The translations under genes and the position numbers were made by a program. Shown here one piece after another: positions 8,127-16,350 of a DNA stretch of 48,065 nucleotides; within the stretch, counting starts at the first letter, position 1; each line of letters begins with the position of its first letter. Source of the DNA: Phycisphaerales bacterium (GTDB taxonomy: Bacteria > Planctomycetota > Phycisphaerae > Phycisphaerales > UBA1924); contig DASPKU010000016.1 of the NCBI GenBank assembly GCA_035627955.1, forward strand, positions 1-48,065, given 5' to 3'. The notes under the pieces are model-generated. The model made no database searches, was not told the DNA's origin, and saw nothing but the letters and a program-made list of their open reading frames with translations.

Positions 8127-8330
8127 ATGAAGGCAGCAGAAGCACACAAGATGAACGACGAGGAGATCAAGCAGGAGCTCGCGAAGCTCCGCAACGACCT
8201 CTACGACCTGCGCAGCCAGGCCGTGACCGAGAAGGTCGAGGACACCTCCAAGTTCGGCAAGATGCGCAAGGACATCGCCCGCCTGCTCACCGAGCAGCGC
8301 TCCCGGGCGCTCAAGGCAACCAAGGCGTAA
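8127..8330 (+). CDS. rpmC: 50S ribosomal protein L29
   Basis: L29 is a small helical-hairpin protein next to L23 at the tunnel exit. The 67-aa product (MKAAEAHKMNDEEIKQELAK..., ...KMRKDIARLLTEQRSRA) has the expected two-helix pattern. The ATG at 8127 was chosen over a longer overlapping frame because it matches the family N-terminus, length and place between L16 and S17. Confidence 0.93.
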   Translation: MKAAEAHKMNDEEIKQELAKLRNDLYDLRSQAVTEKVEDTSKFGKMRKDIARLLTEQRSRALKATKA

Positions 8331-8357
8331 GACGACCCAGGCGTAAGAGGAATCACG

Positions 8358-8717
8358 ATGGCAGCCACCAAGACCAGCACCAAGTCGTCCGCCGCGGCCA
8401 AGAAGGCCGAGAAGCCGGCCGCGACCACCGAGAGCAAGACCGGTACCCAGATCGGGGTCGTGGAGAGCGACGTCCGCCAGAAGACCCGCAAGGTCGTGGT
8501 GAACTACCTCGACAAGCACCCCAAGTACGGCAAGTACATCCGCAAGCGGACCGTGCTGCACGTGCACGATGAGAACAACGAGAGCCGCAACGGTGACCTG
8601 GTCGAGGTCGCGCCCTGCCGGCCCCTGAGCAAGACCAAGAGCTGGAAGCTCGTGCGGATCGTCGAGAACCGGGCCGAGCAGGCCGCGGCCATCAAGAGCG
8701 TCAAGGAAGTGCAGTAA
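8358..8717 (+). CDS. rpsQ: 30S ribosomal protein S17 with N-terminal Lys/Ala extension
   Basis: S17 is an OB-fold primary 16S rRNA binder. The core (about residues 30-110) contains [34 protein letters not shown] and [17 protein letters not shown]. About 28 extra Lys/Ala/Thr-rich residues precede it, absent from E. coli S17 (84 aa). A perfect 7-bp hairpin (8718-8734) starts directly after the stop codon. Confidence 0.95.
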   Translation: MAATKTSTKSSAAAKKAEKPAATTESKTGTQIGVVESDVRQKTRKVVVNYLDKHPKYGKYIRKRTVLHVHDENNESRNGDLVEVAPCRPLSKTKSWKLVRIVENRAEQAAAIKSVKEVQ

Positions 8718-8751
8718 CACGCGACGATCGCGTGAGGAACGAGACTGAGCC

Positions 8752-9138
8752 ATGCTGCAACAGGAAACACGGTGTGAGGTCGCGGACAACAGCGGGGCGA
8801 AGATCGCCTACGTGATCCGCGTGTACGGCGGCTCGACCGCGACCGGCAAGTTCACCCGCCGCACCGCGGGCGTTGGCGACCGCGTGTTCGTGTCGATCAA
8901 GAAGGCCCTGCCCGGCGCCGACGTGAAGCCCGGCGACAAGAGCAAGGCCGTGGTCGTCCGCACCACCAAGGCCACGCGTCGCGCCGACGGCTCCTACGTG
9001 AAGTTCGACAGCAACGCTGTCGTGCTGATCCAGGACGACGGCAACCCCAAGGGCACCCGCATCTTCGGGCCGGTGGCCCGCGAGCTGCGCGACCGCAACT
9101 ACATGAAGATCGTGTCCCTGGCCTCCGAAGTGATCTAA
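8752..9138 (+). CDS. rplN: 50S ribosomal protein L14
   Basis: L14 lies at the subunit interface. The 128-aa product shows [35 protein letters not shown], the central [14 protein letters not shown] and the C-terminal [20 protein letters not shown], a standard bacterial L14. It is about the normal family length. Confidence 0.97.
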   Translation: MLQQETRCEVADNSGAKIAYVIRVYGGSTATGKFTRRTAGVGDRVFVSIKKALPGADVKPGDKSKAVVVRTTKATRRADGSYVKFDSNAVVLIQDDGNPKGTRIFGPVARELRDRNYMKIVSLASEVI

Positions 9139-9183
9139 CCGCACCTGATCAGCCTCAACCAGAGCTGGAAGAAGGATTCAGAC

Positions 9184-9570
9184 ATGCCCCGCCACGTCCG
9201 CAAAGGCGACACAGTGATGGTGACCAGCGGCTCCTACAAGGGCCAGGTCGGCGAGATCATCCGCGTCATCACCAAGACCGATCAGGTGCTGGTCAAGGGT
9301 GTCAACACCCAGACCAAGCACATCAAGCCCACCCGCATCGCGCCCCAGGGCGGCATCATCACCAAGGAGATGCCGATCCACATCAGCAAGGTGAGCCCCG
9401 TCGTTGACGGCAAGGCCGTCCGCGTCGGCTTCCGCACCGAGTCCGACGGCTCCAAGGTCCGCGTGGCCCGCCACGCCGGCAAGGAGCTCAAGGTCCTCGG
9501 CACCATCAAGGCCGCCGCCGGCGGCGCGGCCCCGGCGAAGAAGGCCTCCAAGGCCAGCAAGAAGAAGTAA
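9184..9570 (+). CDS. rplX: 50S ribosomal protein L24
   Basis: L24 initiates 50S assembly by binding domain I of 23S rRNA. The KOW motif is clear (HVRKGDTVMVTSGSYKGQVG), followed by VNTQTKHIKPT and MPIHISKVSPV. The product (128 aa) ends in an Ala/Lys-rich tail (about residues 110-128), in keeping with other tails in this cluster. Confidence 0.95.
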   Translation: MPRHVRKGDTVMVTSGSYKGQVGEIIRVITKTDQVLVKGVNTQTKHIKPTRIAPQGGIITKEMPIHISKVSPVVDGKAVRVGFRTESDGSKVRVARHAGKELKVLGTIKAAAGGAAPAKKASKASKKK

Positions 9571-9610
9571 GACTTTCCCCGAGCGACCCCTCGAGTAAGT
9601 GAGCAGACCC

Positions 9611-10342
9611 ATGTCGAAGGAAGAAGCAAAGAAGCAGGCCGGTGAGGCCAAGCAGCACGCCCCCAAGGAGGGCGCGAAGAAGGGCGCTCCCGCCGGCAAG
9701 AAGCCCTCGGGCGGCGGCTCGGGCAAGAAGCACGTCTCCGAGGCCGTCGAGGCCGAGGCGGCGGCGGGCCCCAAGACGCCCCCGCGCCTCAAGACGCTCT
9801 ACCAGGACCAGGTCCGCAAGGCTGTCACCGAGAAGTTCGGCATCGACAACCCGATGGCGATGCCCAAGCTCGAGAAGATCGTGCTGAACGTCAACATGGG
9901 CCGCCACCTCGAGGGCAGCAAGCTCCCCCCGCACGTCAAGGGCCAGGTGCTCGAGACCCTCGTCAAGGTCACCGGCCAGAAGCCCGTGGTGGTGAAGGCC
10001 AAGAAGAGCGTGTCGAACTTCAAGCTCCGCGAGGGCTTCGAGAGCTCGGCCGTCGTCACCATCCGCCGCGAGCGCATGTGGCACTTCCTCGACCGCCTCA
10101 TCAACCTCGCCACGCCCCGTATCAAGGACTTCCGCGGCCTGCCCGACAAGGCGTTCGACCGCCAGGGCAACTACGCGATGGGCCTCACCGAGCAGGGCGT
10201 GTTCCCCGAGATCAACATGGCCGAGGCCCAGTTCACCCACGGCATGAACATCAACTTCTGCTTCTCCAACAGCACACCCGAGCGCAGCAAGTTCGTGCTC
10301 GAGCAGCTGGGGATGCCCTTCCGTAAGCCCGACCAGAAGTAA
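9611..10342 (+). CDS. rplE: 50S ribosomal protein L5 with N-terminal Lys/Ala/Gly-rich extension
   Basis: L5 binds 5S rRNA and the P-site tRNA elbow. The core begins near residue 58 (RLKTLYQDQVRKAV) and includes KLEKIVLNVNMG, GQKPVVVKAKKSVSNFKLRE, RRERMWHFLDRLI, PRIKDFRGLPDKAFDRQGNY and EQGVFPEINM. The 243-aa protein thus carries about 57 extra basic, low-complexity residues at its N-terminus. I chose the ATG at 9611; an in-frame GTG at 9599 is possible. Confidence 0.93.
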   Translation: MSKEEAKKQAGEAKQHAPKEGAKKGAPAGKKPSGGGSGKKHVSEAVEAEAAAGPKTPPRLKTLYQDQVRKAVTEKFGIDNPMAMPKLEKIVLNVNMGRHLEGSKLPPHVKGQVLETLVKVTGQKPVVVKAKKSVSNFKLREGFESSAVVTIRRERMWHFLDRLINLATPRIKDFRGLPDKAFDRQGNYAMGLTEQGVFPEINMAEAQFTHGMNINFCFSNSTPERSKFVLEQLGMPFRKPDQK

Positions 10343-10381
10343 CCACAGGATTCAAACGGCACGCACGCCGGAGCACCAGAC

Positions 10382-10567
10382 ATGACGACCAAGGCACAGA
10401 TGGCCAAGAGCCGCCGGACCCCGAAGTTCAGCACCCGCACCGTGCGGCGTTGCCAGCTCACCGGGCGCGCCCGCGGCGTGTACCGCAAGTTCCGCATCAG
10501 CCGCATCATGCTCCGCAAGCTCGCCCTTGAGGGCAAGATCCCCGGCATGCGGAAGGCCAGCTGGTAA
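10382..10567 (+). CDS. rpsN: 30S ribosomal protein S14, short zinc-free form
   Basis: S14 is a 30S head protein. The 61-aa length and the C-terminal [11 protein letters not shown] match the short S14 type that usually binds zinc through two CxxC pairs. Only one Cys remains here ([16 protein letters not shown]), and the second pair is replaced (RISRIMLRK), so zinc binding is not expected. GGAG upstream supports the ATG at 10382; Met7 is an alternative start. Confidence 0.93.
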   Translation: MTTKAQMAKSRRTPKFSTRTVRRCQLTGRARGVYRKFRISRIMLRKLALEGKIPGMRKASW

Positions 10568-10629
10568 TCACCGGCAACGCGTCAACGTACCGACTCAACG
10601 TCTCACGACCCAGGACTTAGGACTCAATC

Positions 10630-11028
10630 ATGGCGATCGGCGACCCAATCGCAGACATGCTCACCCGGATCCGCAACGCGGCCCGCAACCGCTCCAAGAC
10701 GGTGGCCTGCATCAACAGCAAGGTCTGCCGCGGGATCGCGGACGTGCTCCGCGACGAGGGCTACATCGACGGCTACGACGTGATCGAAGACGGCCGCCAG
10801 GGCCAGATCCGCGTCCGCCTCAAGTACGGCCCCGCCGGCGAGACCGTGCTGCACAAGCTGCACCGCGAGAGCAAGCCCGGCCGGCGCGTTTACACCAAGG
10901 TCGAGGACCTGCCCCGTCCCCTCCAGGGCCTGGGCATCGCCATCGTCTCCACGAGCAAGGGCGTGCTCAGCGACCGCAAGGCCCGCACCGAGCGCGTCGG
11001 CGGCGAGCTGCTCTGCACGATCGAGTAA
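10630..11028 (+). CDS. rpsH: 30S ribosomal protein S8
   Basis: S8 is a primary binder of the 16S central domain; in E. coli it represses the spc operon. The 132-aa product begins GDPIADMLTRIRNA and contains KPGRRVYTKVEDLPRPLQGL, IAIVSTSKGVLSDRKAR and the terminal GGELLCTIE. It is normal in length and position after rpsN. Confidence 0.97.
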   Translation: MAIGDPIADMLTRIRNAARNRSKTVACINSKVCRGIADVLRDEGYIDGYDVIEDGRQGQIRVRLKYGPAGETVLHKLHRESKPGRRVYTKVEDLPRPLQGLGIAIVSTSKGVLSDRKARTERVGGELLCTIE

Positions 11029-11091
11029 CACGAAGTTTCACCGCGGAAGCCCCGCCACCGGCGGGCGAGCCGCACGCGACAGGAGTTTGCA

Positions 11092-11646
11092 ATGTCCCGT
11101 ATCGGTAAGAAAGCAGTCCCCGTTCCCGCCGGCGTCAAGGTCGCGGTGAAGGACCAGGCCGTGCACGTCGAGGGCCCCAAGGGCAAGCTCACGCTTGCGA
11201 CGCGCCCCGAGGTGAAGGTCAGCTTCAACGAGAGCGACAAGGCCGTGAGCGTCGCCCTTGCCGAGGGGTTTACCCCCGAAAACAAAGAAGCTAACGCGTA
11301 CTGGGGCTCCACCCGCGCCCACATCCGCAACATGGTCGAGGGCGTGACCAAGGGCTACGAGAAGAACCTCGAGGTGGTGGGCGTGGGCTGGCAGGCGACG
11401 ATGGCGGGCAAGCAGGTCAAGCTGGTCGTCGGCTACGCCAACCCGATCATGGTCGACATCCCCCAGGGCGTGACGGTCGCGATCGACAAGCAGTTCGTGA
11501 AGATCACCGGCCCCGACAAGGGCGTCGTCGGCCACTTCGCCGCGTCCATGCGGGCCGTCCGCAAGCCCGAGCCCTACAACGGCAAGGGCATCAAGTACAC
11601 CGACGAGGTCGTGAAGCGCAAGCAGGGCAAGCAGTTCGGCGCCTAA
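11092..11646 (+). CDS. rplF: 50S ribosomal protein L6
   Basis: L6 lies near the sarcin-ricin loop and supports factor binding. The 184-aa product begins [20 protein letters not shown], has two homologous domains, and carries the second-domain motif [20 protein letters not shown] and the terminal [16 protein letters not shown] 6-bp hairpin (CCCGCC-ACC-GGCGGG, 11051-11065) precedes the ribosome binding site CAGGAG. Confidence 0.97.
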   Translation: MSRIGKKAVPVPAGVKVAVKDQAVHVEGPKGKLTLATRPEVKVSFNESDKAVSVALAEGFTPENKEANAYWGSTRAHIRNMVEGVTKGYEKNLEVVGVGWQATMAGKQVKLVVGYANPIMVDIPQGVTVAIDKQFVKITGPDKGVVGHFAASMRAVRKPEPYNGKGIKYTDEVVKRKQGKQFGA

Positions 11647-11674
11647 TCGCCGCCTGATCAGAAAGAGCAGAGCC

Positions 11675-12037
11675 ATGAACAAGAACGTTGGAAAGCAGGT
11701 CAGGCGCTCCCGCCGTCGCATCGGCATCCGCAAGCGCATCAGCGGCACGCCCGAGCGTCCCCGTCTCTCGATCTACAAGTCCCTGAACCACATCTACGCC
11801 CAGGTCATCGACGACCTCTCCGGCAAGACCCTGGCCGCCGCGTCCACCATGGACAAGGCGATCAAGGCCGACAAGACCGGCAACTCCGCCGCCGCCGCGG
11901 CAGTGGGGGACGCCATCGCCAAGGCCGCCAAGGCCGCTGGCGTGACCTCGGTGGTGTTCGACCGTGGCGGCTTCAAGTACCACGGGCGCGTCAAGGCCCT
12001 GGGTGATGCCGCCCGCAAGGGAGGTCTGCAGTTCTAA
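11675..12037 (+). CDS. rplR: 50S ribosomal protein L18
   Basis: L18 binds 5S rRNA in the central protuberance. The 120-aa product has the basic N-terminus, [37 protein letters not shown] and the terminal ARKGGLQF, all typical of bacterial L18. The spacer after it holds a perfect 7-bp hairpin (CACGGCC-ACC-GGCCGTG, 12046-12062). Confidence 0.97.
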   Translation: MNKNVGKQVRRSRRRIGIRKRISGTPERPRLSIYKSLNHIYAQVIDDLSGKTLAAASTMDKAIKADKTGNSAAAAAVGDAIAKAAKAAGVTSVVFDRGGFKYHGRVKALGDAARKGGLQF

Positions 12038-12087
12038 GTGCCAAGCACGGCCACCGGCCGTGACCGAAGTCGAAGCGAAAGAGACCC

Positions 12088-12828
12088 ATGAACGACAACT
12101 TCTCCGAATCCAGCCAGATCGAGTCCGCCAATATCGGCGTTGACCGCACGTCCGCGACCGTGAAGGGCGGCCGCCGCTTCAGCTTCGGCGCCCTCGTCGT
12201 CGTCGGCGACCGTCGCGGCCGCGTCGGCTTCGGCTACGGCAAGTCCAACGAAGTCCCCTCGGCCATCGAGAAGGCCGAGAAGTACGCCCGCAAGGCGATG
12301 GTCAACGTGCCGCTCGTCGGCACCACCATCCCTCATCAGGTCGAGGGCACCTTCTCCGCCTCCAAGGTCCGCCTCGTCCCCGCCGCCCCCGGCACGGGCG
12401 TGGTCGCCGGCGGCACGGTCCGCACCATCCTCGAGAAGGCTGGCATCACCGACTGCCTCACCAAGTGCTACGGCAGCACCAACAAGCGCAACATCGTCAA
12501 GGCCGTGTTCGAGGGTCTCGCCCAGCTCCGCCAGCCGACGCAGGTCGCCGACCTCCGCCGCCAGCAGCTCGAGACCACCGAGATCGAGGCCAAGATCGAG
12601 AAGGGCAAGCGCTTCATGCCCTCCGCCCCCAAGCGCGAGAAGGCCAAGGGCCCCGTCAACACCGTCGATGACGGCCGCAAGGGCGGTCGTGGTCGCGGCG
12701 GCCCCCGCGGCGGTCGCGGCGGCGGCGGCGGTCGTGGTCGCGACGGCGGCCCCGAGGGCGGTTCCGCCGGCGCACCCCAGGGTGGCGGCGAGGCACAGGG
12801 CGGCGCTGCCGCTCCCACTGCCGGCTGA
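12088..12828 (+). CDS. rpsE: 30S ribosomal protein S5 with Gly/Arg-rich C-terminal tail
   Basis: S5 lines the mRNA channel and affects decoding accuracy. The core covers about residues 10-160 (RRFSFGALVVVGDRRGRVGF, GKSNEVPSAIEKA, PGTGVVAGGTVRTILEKAGI, YGSTNKRNIVKA). After a charged linker, residues about 196-246 form a Gly/Arg-rich tail with several RGG and GRG units and an acidic, Ala-rich end. Usual S5 lacks this tail; RGG tails generally bind RNA. Gene order goes straight to rplO, with no rpmD (L30). Confidence 0.95.
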   Translation: MNDNFSESSQIESANIGVDRTSATVKGGRRFSFGALVVVGDRRGRVGFGYGKSNEVPSAIEKAEKYARKAMVNVPLVGTTIPHQVEGTFSASKVRLVPAAPGTGVVAGGTVRTILEKAGITDCLTKCYGSTNKRNIVKAVFEGLAQLRQPTQVADLRRQQLETTEIEAKIEKGKRFMPSAPKREKAKGPVNTVDDGRKGGRGRGGPRGGRGGGGGRGRDGGPEGGSAGAPQGGGEAQGGAAAPTAG

Positions 12829-12901
12829 GTTCAGTAAACGACACACGCGGGCCGGCCTCCCGGACCGATGCAGATAGCGATAGAGACTGGAGTACACGGT
12901 C

Positions 12902-13513
12902 ATGATGATCCACGACATCACCGCCCTCGCCGGCGCTTACAAGAACCGCAAGCGGGTCGGCCGCGGCGAAGGCTCCGGCCACGGCAAGCAGTCGGGCCGC
13001 GGCAATAAGGGCGCGGGCTCTCGCTCGGGCAACGCCGCAAAGAAGGCGTTCGAAGGCGGCCAGATGCCCTACTTCCGCCGCTTGCCCAAGTTCGGCTTCA
13101 CCAACGCCCCGTTCAAGGTCAAGTTCTGGACGGTGAACATCGGCGACATCGTGGCCCACCCCAGCTTCGCCAAGGGGGGCACGGTGAACTCCGAGTCGCT
13201 CATCAAGGCCGGCCTGGTCCGCGACGAGAGCCGCGACCTCAAGATCCTCGGCAGCCTGGGCAAGGAGAAGGGGCTCAAGGCCAAGCTGACGGTCGAGGCC
13301 AACCGCGTCTCCGCGTCCGCCAAGAAGATGATCACCGATGCCGGCGGCTCCGTGAAGGAGACCGGCACCCGTCGCGACCGCACCCGCGGCATCGACCTCA
13401 CCAGCGAGGACCGCACCCCCAAGAACCTCACCAAGAAGCTCAAGCGCGGCAGCGGCAGCAAGGCCAAGAAGGCCGTGGCCGCCGACGAGGGCGAGGGCGA
13501 GAAGAAGGCCTGA
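12902..13513 (+). CDS. rplO: 50S ribosomal protein L15 with C-terminal extension
   Basis: L15 is a late-assembling 50S protein. Family segments include KRVGRGEGSGHGKQSGRGNKG, GGQMPYFRRLPKFGFTN and the C-terminal globular part (LKAKLTVEANRVSASAKKMI). The 203-aa product exceeds the usual ~145 residues because of a charged Lys/Ala/Glu-rich tail after about residue 160. It starts at tandem ATG codons (12902 or 12905) and is the last gene before the terminator at 13539. Confidence 0.94.
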   Translation: MMIHDITALAGAYKNRKRVGRGEGSGHGKQSGRGNKGAGSRSGNAAKKAFEGGQMPYFRRLPKFGFTNAPFKVKFWTVNIGDIVAHPSFAKGGTVNSESLIKAGLVRDESRDLKILGSLGKEKGLKAKLTVEANRVSASAKKMITDAGGSVKETGTRRDRTRGIDLTSEDRTPKNLTKKLKRGSGSKAKKAVAADEGEGEKKA

Positions 13514-13538
13514 GCAGGGGGATCAACTGATCCACGAG

Positions 13539-13567
13539 ACGGCACGGGCAACCGTGCCGTTTTCTTT
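13539..13567 (+). terminator. Intrinsic terminator after rplO
   Basis: A perfect 9-bp stem, ACGGCACGG (13539-13547) with CCGTGCCGT (13552-13560), encloses a GCAA loop and is followed by TTTCTTT. It marks the end of the rpsJ-rplO transcript, or an attenuation point ahead of secY. Confidence 0.85.
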
Positions 13568-13604
13568 GGGTTTGTGAGAGCCCCTGATCCGAACTCTTCC
13601 CGCC

Positions 13605-13610
13605 TACGCT
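13605..13610 (+). promoter_or_regulatory. Candidate -10 box for secY-map
   Basis: TACGCT lies 38 nt past the rplO terminator and 55 nt ahead of the secY start. It fits the TAnnnT form seen at other starts in this window, but no clear -35 is visible. Confidence 0.35.
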
Positions 13611-13664
13611 TCTCGCCCGGCGCTGGGTTGCGACCGGTTGTTTCCACGTCGTGAAAGGTCCGAA

Positions 13665-15068
13665 GTGCTCAGCACGCTCATCAACGTCTTCAAGATCGAA
13701 GAACTGCGGAACAAGATCCTGTTCACGCTCGGCATGCTCATCGTCTTCCGCCTGGGCCACTGGATCCCGCTCCCGGGCGTCAACCAGGACAAGCTCCAGG
13801 AGCTGTTCGACCAGGCCTCCAAGGGCAGCGGTTCGGGCATCGAGGCGATCGCCACGTACGTGACAATGTTCTCCGGCGGCAGCCTCTCCCAATCCACCAT
13901 CTTCGGCCTGGGCATCATGCCGTACATCACCGCCGGCATCATCTTCCAGCTGCTCGCGTCCTTCCTGCCGCAGCTCAAGGCCATCCAGGAAGAGGGCCCC
14001 ACCGGCCGCCAGAAGATCATGGAGTACACGCGCTACGCCACCGTGGCGTTGTGCGTCGTTCAGGGCTTCGGCTGGCTCGCGTACCTCAACCAGAACGACC
14101 TGATCACGCCTTACTGGGTGCAGAACCCGCTCTGGTGGGTGATGGCCGTGACCGCCCTCACGGCCGGCACCACGTTCCTCATGTGGCTGGGCGAGCAGAT
14201 CGACAAGCACGGCATCGGCAACGGCGCCTCCATGATCATCATGGCCGGCATCCTGGCCTCCATCCCGCAGGCCCTTGGCCTGGTCCGCGCCAACTTCGAA
14301 CCGGGCACGCCCGGCAAGATGGGCTGGATGGGTCTCATCCTCCTCGCCGCCGGCTTCGTCGGCGTCACCATGGCCGCGGTGCTCATGCAGGTGGCCCAGC
14401 GACGAATCCCGGTGCAGCAGGCCAAGCACACCCGCGGCCGCAAGGTGTACGGCGGCCAGAAGTCCTACCTGCCGATGCGCATCAACCACGGCGGCGTGAT
14501 GCCCATCATCTTCGCCAGCTCGCTGATGATCTTCCCCACGGTGGTCTTCGCCCAGCTGAAGGAGATGGCCAACCAGAACAGCTGGACCGGCTTCGGCGGC
14601 GACACGCTCCGCTTCCTCTCCGACAACTTCCAGCACAACGCCTTCCTCTACCTCCTGCTCTACGTGGCGATGATCTACTTCTTCAGCTACTTCTGGATCA
14701 CCGTCCAGTTCAATCCCGAGGAAATGAGCAAGCAGCTCAAGGAGCACGGCTCGTTCATCCCCGGCCTGCGCCCCGGCCCGCGCACCGCGGAGTACCTGGA
14801 GACGGTCGTCACCCGCGTGACGTTCGTCGGCGCCGCGTTCCTCGCGCTCATCGCCGTTCTGCCCACGGTGGTGAACTCGTCGATGAACGTGGACATGACG
14901 GTGACGCAGTTCCTGGGCGGCACGGGCCTGCTCATCGTGGTGTCGGTGTGCATGGACTTCCTCCAGCGCGTCGAGGCCAATCTGATGATGCGCAACTACT
15001 CGGGTTTCCTGAGCGGCGACGAGGGCGCGGGCAGCAGCCCGCGTCTGGGCGGCACTTCGCCCCGCTGA
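13665..15068 (+). CDS. secY: Sec translocon channel subunit SecY
   Basis: SecY is the ten-helix membrane pore through which SecA and ribosomes deliver proteins. The 467-aa product has the plug/TM2 region (GIMPYITAGIIFQLLASFLPQL), the TM3-TM4 pattern, the cytoplasmic RKVYGGQKSYLPMRINHGGVMP loop and the C-terminal FIPGLRPGPRTAEYL segment. The GTG at 13665 follows GAAAGG (13653-13658). An in-frame TTG at 13638 would add nine charged residues and is less likely. secY is followed at 6 nt by map; adk, often between them, is absent. Confidence 0.95.
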   Translation: MLSTLINVFKIEELRNKILFTLGMLIVFRLGHWIPLPGVNQDKLQELFDQASKGSGSGIEAIATYVTMFSGGSLSQSTIFGLGIMPYITAGIIFQLLASFLPQLKAIQEEGPTGRQKIMEYTRYATVALCVVQGFGWLAYLNQNDLITPYWVQNPLWWVMAVTALTAGTTFLMWLGEQIDKHGIGNGASMIIMAGILASIPQALGLVRANFEPGTPGKMGWMGLILLAAGFVGVTMAAVLMQVAQRRIPVQQAKHTRGRKVYGGQKSYLPMRINHGGVMPIIFASSLMIFPTVVFAQLKEMANQNSWTGFGGDTLRFLSDNFQHNAFLYLLLYVAMIYFFSYFWITVQFNPEEMSKQLKEHGSFIPGLRPGPRTAEYLETVVTRVTFVGAAFLALIAVLPTVVNSSMNVDMTVTQFLGGTGLLIVVSVCMDFLQRVEANLMMRNYSGFLSGDEGAGSSPRLGGTSPR

Positions 15069-15074
15069 GATGGC

Positions 15075-15839
15075 ATGCCCTGGCAGTTCACAACGCCCGG
15101 CGAGCTCGAGCAAGTCCGAGCCGCCGGGCGTCTTGCTTGGGACGTATTGCAGCGCGTGGCCGAGCGCGTGCGGCCCGGTGTGACGACGCTCGAACTCTCC
15201 GAGCTTGCTGAGTCGCTGATCGTGGATGCCGGCGCGACCCCAACGACAAAGGGCTTCCGCTTCGAGGGCGACCACGGGCCACCCTTCCCTCACGCGGCCA
15301 GCATCTGCGTGAACGACGAGGTCATGTTCGGCATCCCAGACGGCCGCGTTCTGCGACAAGGCGACGTCGTCACCATCGACCTGACACTCCGCACTACGCT
15401 CGGCTGGCACGCGGACGTTGCAACGAGTGTGGCCGTCGCTGGCGGCGAGCGGGCGCAATACATCGCAGCGGGCGCACAGGCCGCGCTCGACGCGGTGCTC
15501 GCGCACGCCAAGCCTGGCGCCTGGTGGCAGGATGTCATGGGTCACGCCGCGGAAGCAGTGGGGCTGCTGGGCCTCTACCTCCTGCCCGGCACCTGCGGGC
15601 ACGGCATCGGGCGTGCCATTCACGAGGACCCCTGGCTCTCATACCCGAAGGGACGCAATGTGCGGCTCGCCCCGGGCATGGTGCTGTGCCTCGAACCCGT
15701 GGTGCTCGAACAGCCCGCGGAGGTCCTCACCAATGCTCAAGGCGTCGCGACCGCAATGGGTGGCGTCTGGTCCGCGTTCGAGGAACGGATGGTGGCGATC
15801 ACGCCCGCCGGGAGCGAGCTGCTTTCCCGGTCCGGCTAG
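15075..15839 (+). CDS. map: Type I methionine aminopeptidase with altered catalytic position
   Basis: MetAP removes N-terminal Met during translation. The 254-aa product has the pita-bread fold and all five metal ligands by motif: Asp102 (TIDLT), Asp114 (HADVA), His176 (CGHGIGR), Glu207 (CLEPV) and a Glu at 236/237 (AFEER). His183 (IHED) is kept. The position equivalent to E. coli His79 (usual CHGIPD) is Phe85 here (MFGIPD), a residue reported to assist substrate binding. It may be a slower or altered enzyme, or work alongside a second MetAP elsewhere. It sits in the classical secY-map-infA order. Confidence 0.88.
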   Translation: MPWQFTTPGELEQVRAAGRLAWDVLQRVAERVRPGVTTLELSELAESLIVDAGATPTTKGFRFEGDHGPPFPHAASICVNDEVMFGIPDGRVLRQGDVVTIDLTLRTTLGWHADVATSVAVAGGERAQYIAAGAQAALDAVLAHAKPGAWWQDVMGHAAEAVGLLGLYLLPGTCGHGIGRAIHEDPWLSYPKGRNVRLAPGMVLCLEPVVLEQPAEVLTNAQGVATAMGGVWSAFEERMVAITPAGSELLSRSG

Positions 15840-15880
15840 AGAACCCCCCAAATTGGCGCGCACCCGGGGTGGAAGTCGGC

Positions 15881-15911
15881 TACCCTTGGGCAGCCCCCGA
15901 AGGGGCGTTTT
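15881..15911 (+). promoter_or_regulatory. Candidate -10 and start-site hairpin ahead of infA
   Basis: TACCCT (15881-15886) is followed after 6 nt by a 5-bp hairpin GCCCC-CGAA-GGGGC (15893-15906) and GTTTTC. This could be a weak terminator for map, but its position relative to the -10 repeats the arrangement in front of rpsJ. Confidence 0.4.
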
Positions 15912-15942
15912 CATTGGGGATGTGAGGAGCAAGCAGACGCGT

Positions 15943-16167
15943 ATGGGCAAACAGGACGACAAGTTCACATTCGAGGCCGTGGTGACGGAAGCTTTGCCCA
16001 ACGCGATGTTCAAGGTGCGTCTGCCCAACGAGCAGAAGTCCGAGGTGCTCGCCTACGTGAGCGGGAAGATGCGGATGAACTACATCCGCATCCTGCCCGG
16101 TGACCGGGTCACGGTAGAGATTTCCCCCTACGACCTGTCCAAGGCCCGGATCACCTTCCGCCATTGA
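15943..16167 (+). CDS. infA: Translation initiation factor IF-1
   Basis: IF-1 occupies the 30S A site during initiation. The 74-aa OB-fold product matches the usual 72 aa: [38 protein letters not shown] and the terminal [11 protein letters not shown]. The ATG at 15943 was selected within a longer open frame because it gives the family N-terminus. GAGGAG lies about 14 nt upstream, a rather long spacing. Confidence 0.94.
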   Translation: MGKQDDKFTFEAVVTEALPNAMFKVRLPNEQKSEVLAYVSGKMRMNYIRILPGDRVTVEISPYDLSKARITFRH

Positions 16168-16189
16168 GCGCCTCCCATTGAGCCCCAAG

Positions 16190-16253
16190 CGAGCCCCGAG
16201 CGTCAGCGAGGGGGCTTCCATCGGGGCACCCTCTCGCTTACGCTCGGGGCTCG
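16190..16253. repeat. Long palindromic (REP-like) element between infA and rpmJ
   Basis: Bases 16190-16214 and 16229-16253 are inverted copies: 24 of 25 positions pair (14 bp, one C/T mismatch, then 10 more including a G-T), around a 14-nt loop. The outer arm is CGAGCCCCGAGCGT. A partial tandem of the arm (GAGCCCCAAGC) lies just upstream (16180-16189). The symmetry suggests a dispersed REP-type element or a bidirectional terminator; only one copy is in the window. From memory, similar palindromes occur between planctomycete genes, which I could not check. Confidence 0.6.
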
Positions 16254-16291
16254 TTCAGCACTTTTCTCGTGACTCCCGCGGGGGCTCTGCC

Positions 16292-16336
16292 TAACATCCC
16301 CTCCCCGCCAAACCGGGCTGGTTGTGGCGTGGTTTT
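16292..16336 (+). promoter_or_regulatory. Candidate -10 and leader hairpin ahead of rpmJ
   Basis: TAACAT (16292-16297) is followed by an 8-bp stem with one bulged G, GCCAAACC (16307-16314) with GGTTGTGGC (16320-16328), loop GGGCT, and then GTGGTTTT ending at 16336. The ribosome binding site GAGGTGA follows at once. Terminator-like in form, but placed at the expected 5' end of the transcript. Confidence 0.4.
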
Positions 16337-16350
16337 CCAAGAGGTGACCT

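Noticed and set aside
13440-15623. 727-aa minus-strand frame across secY and map
   Set aside because: His/Arg/Glu-rich translation typical of the antisense of high-GC genes; secY and map on the plus strand are certain.
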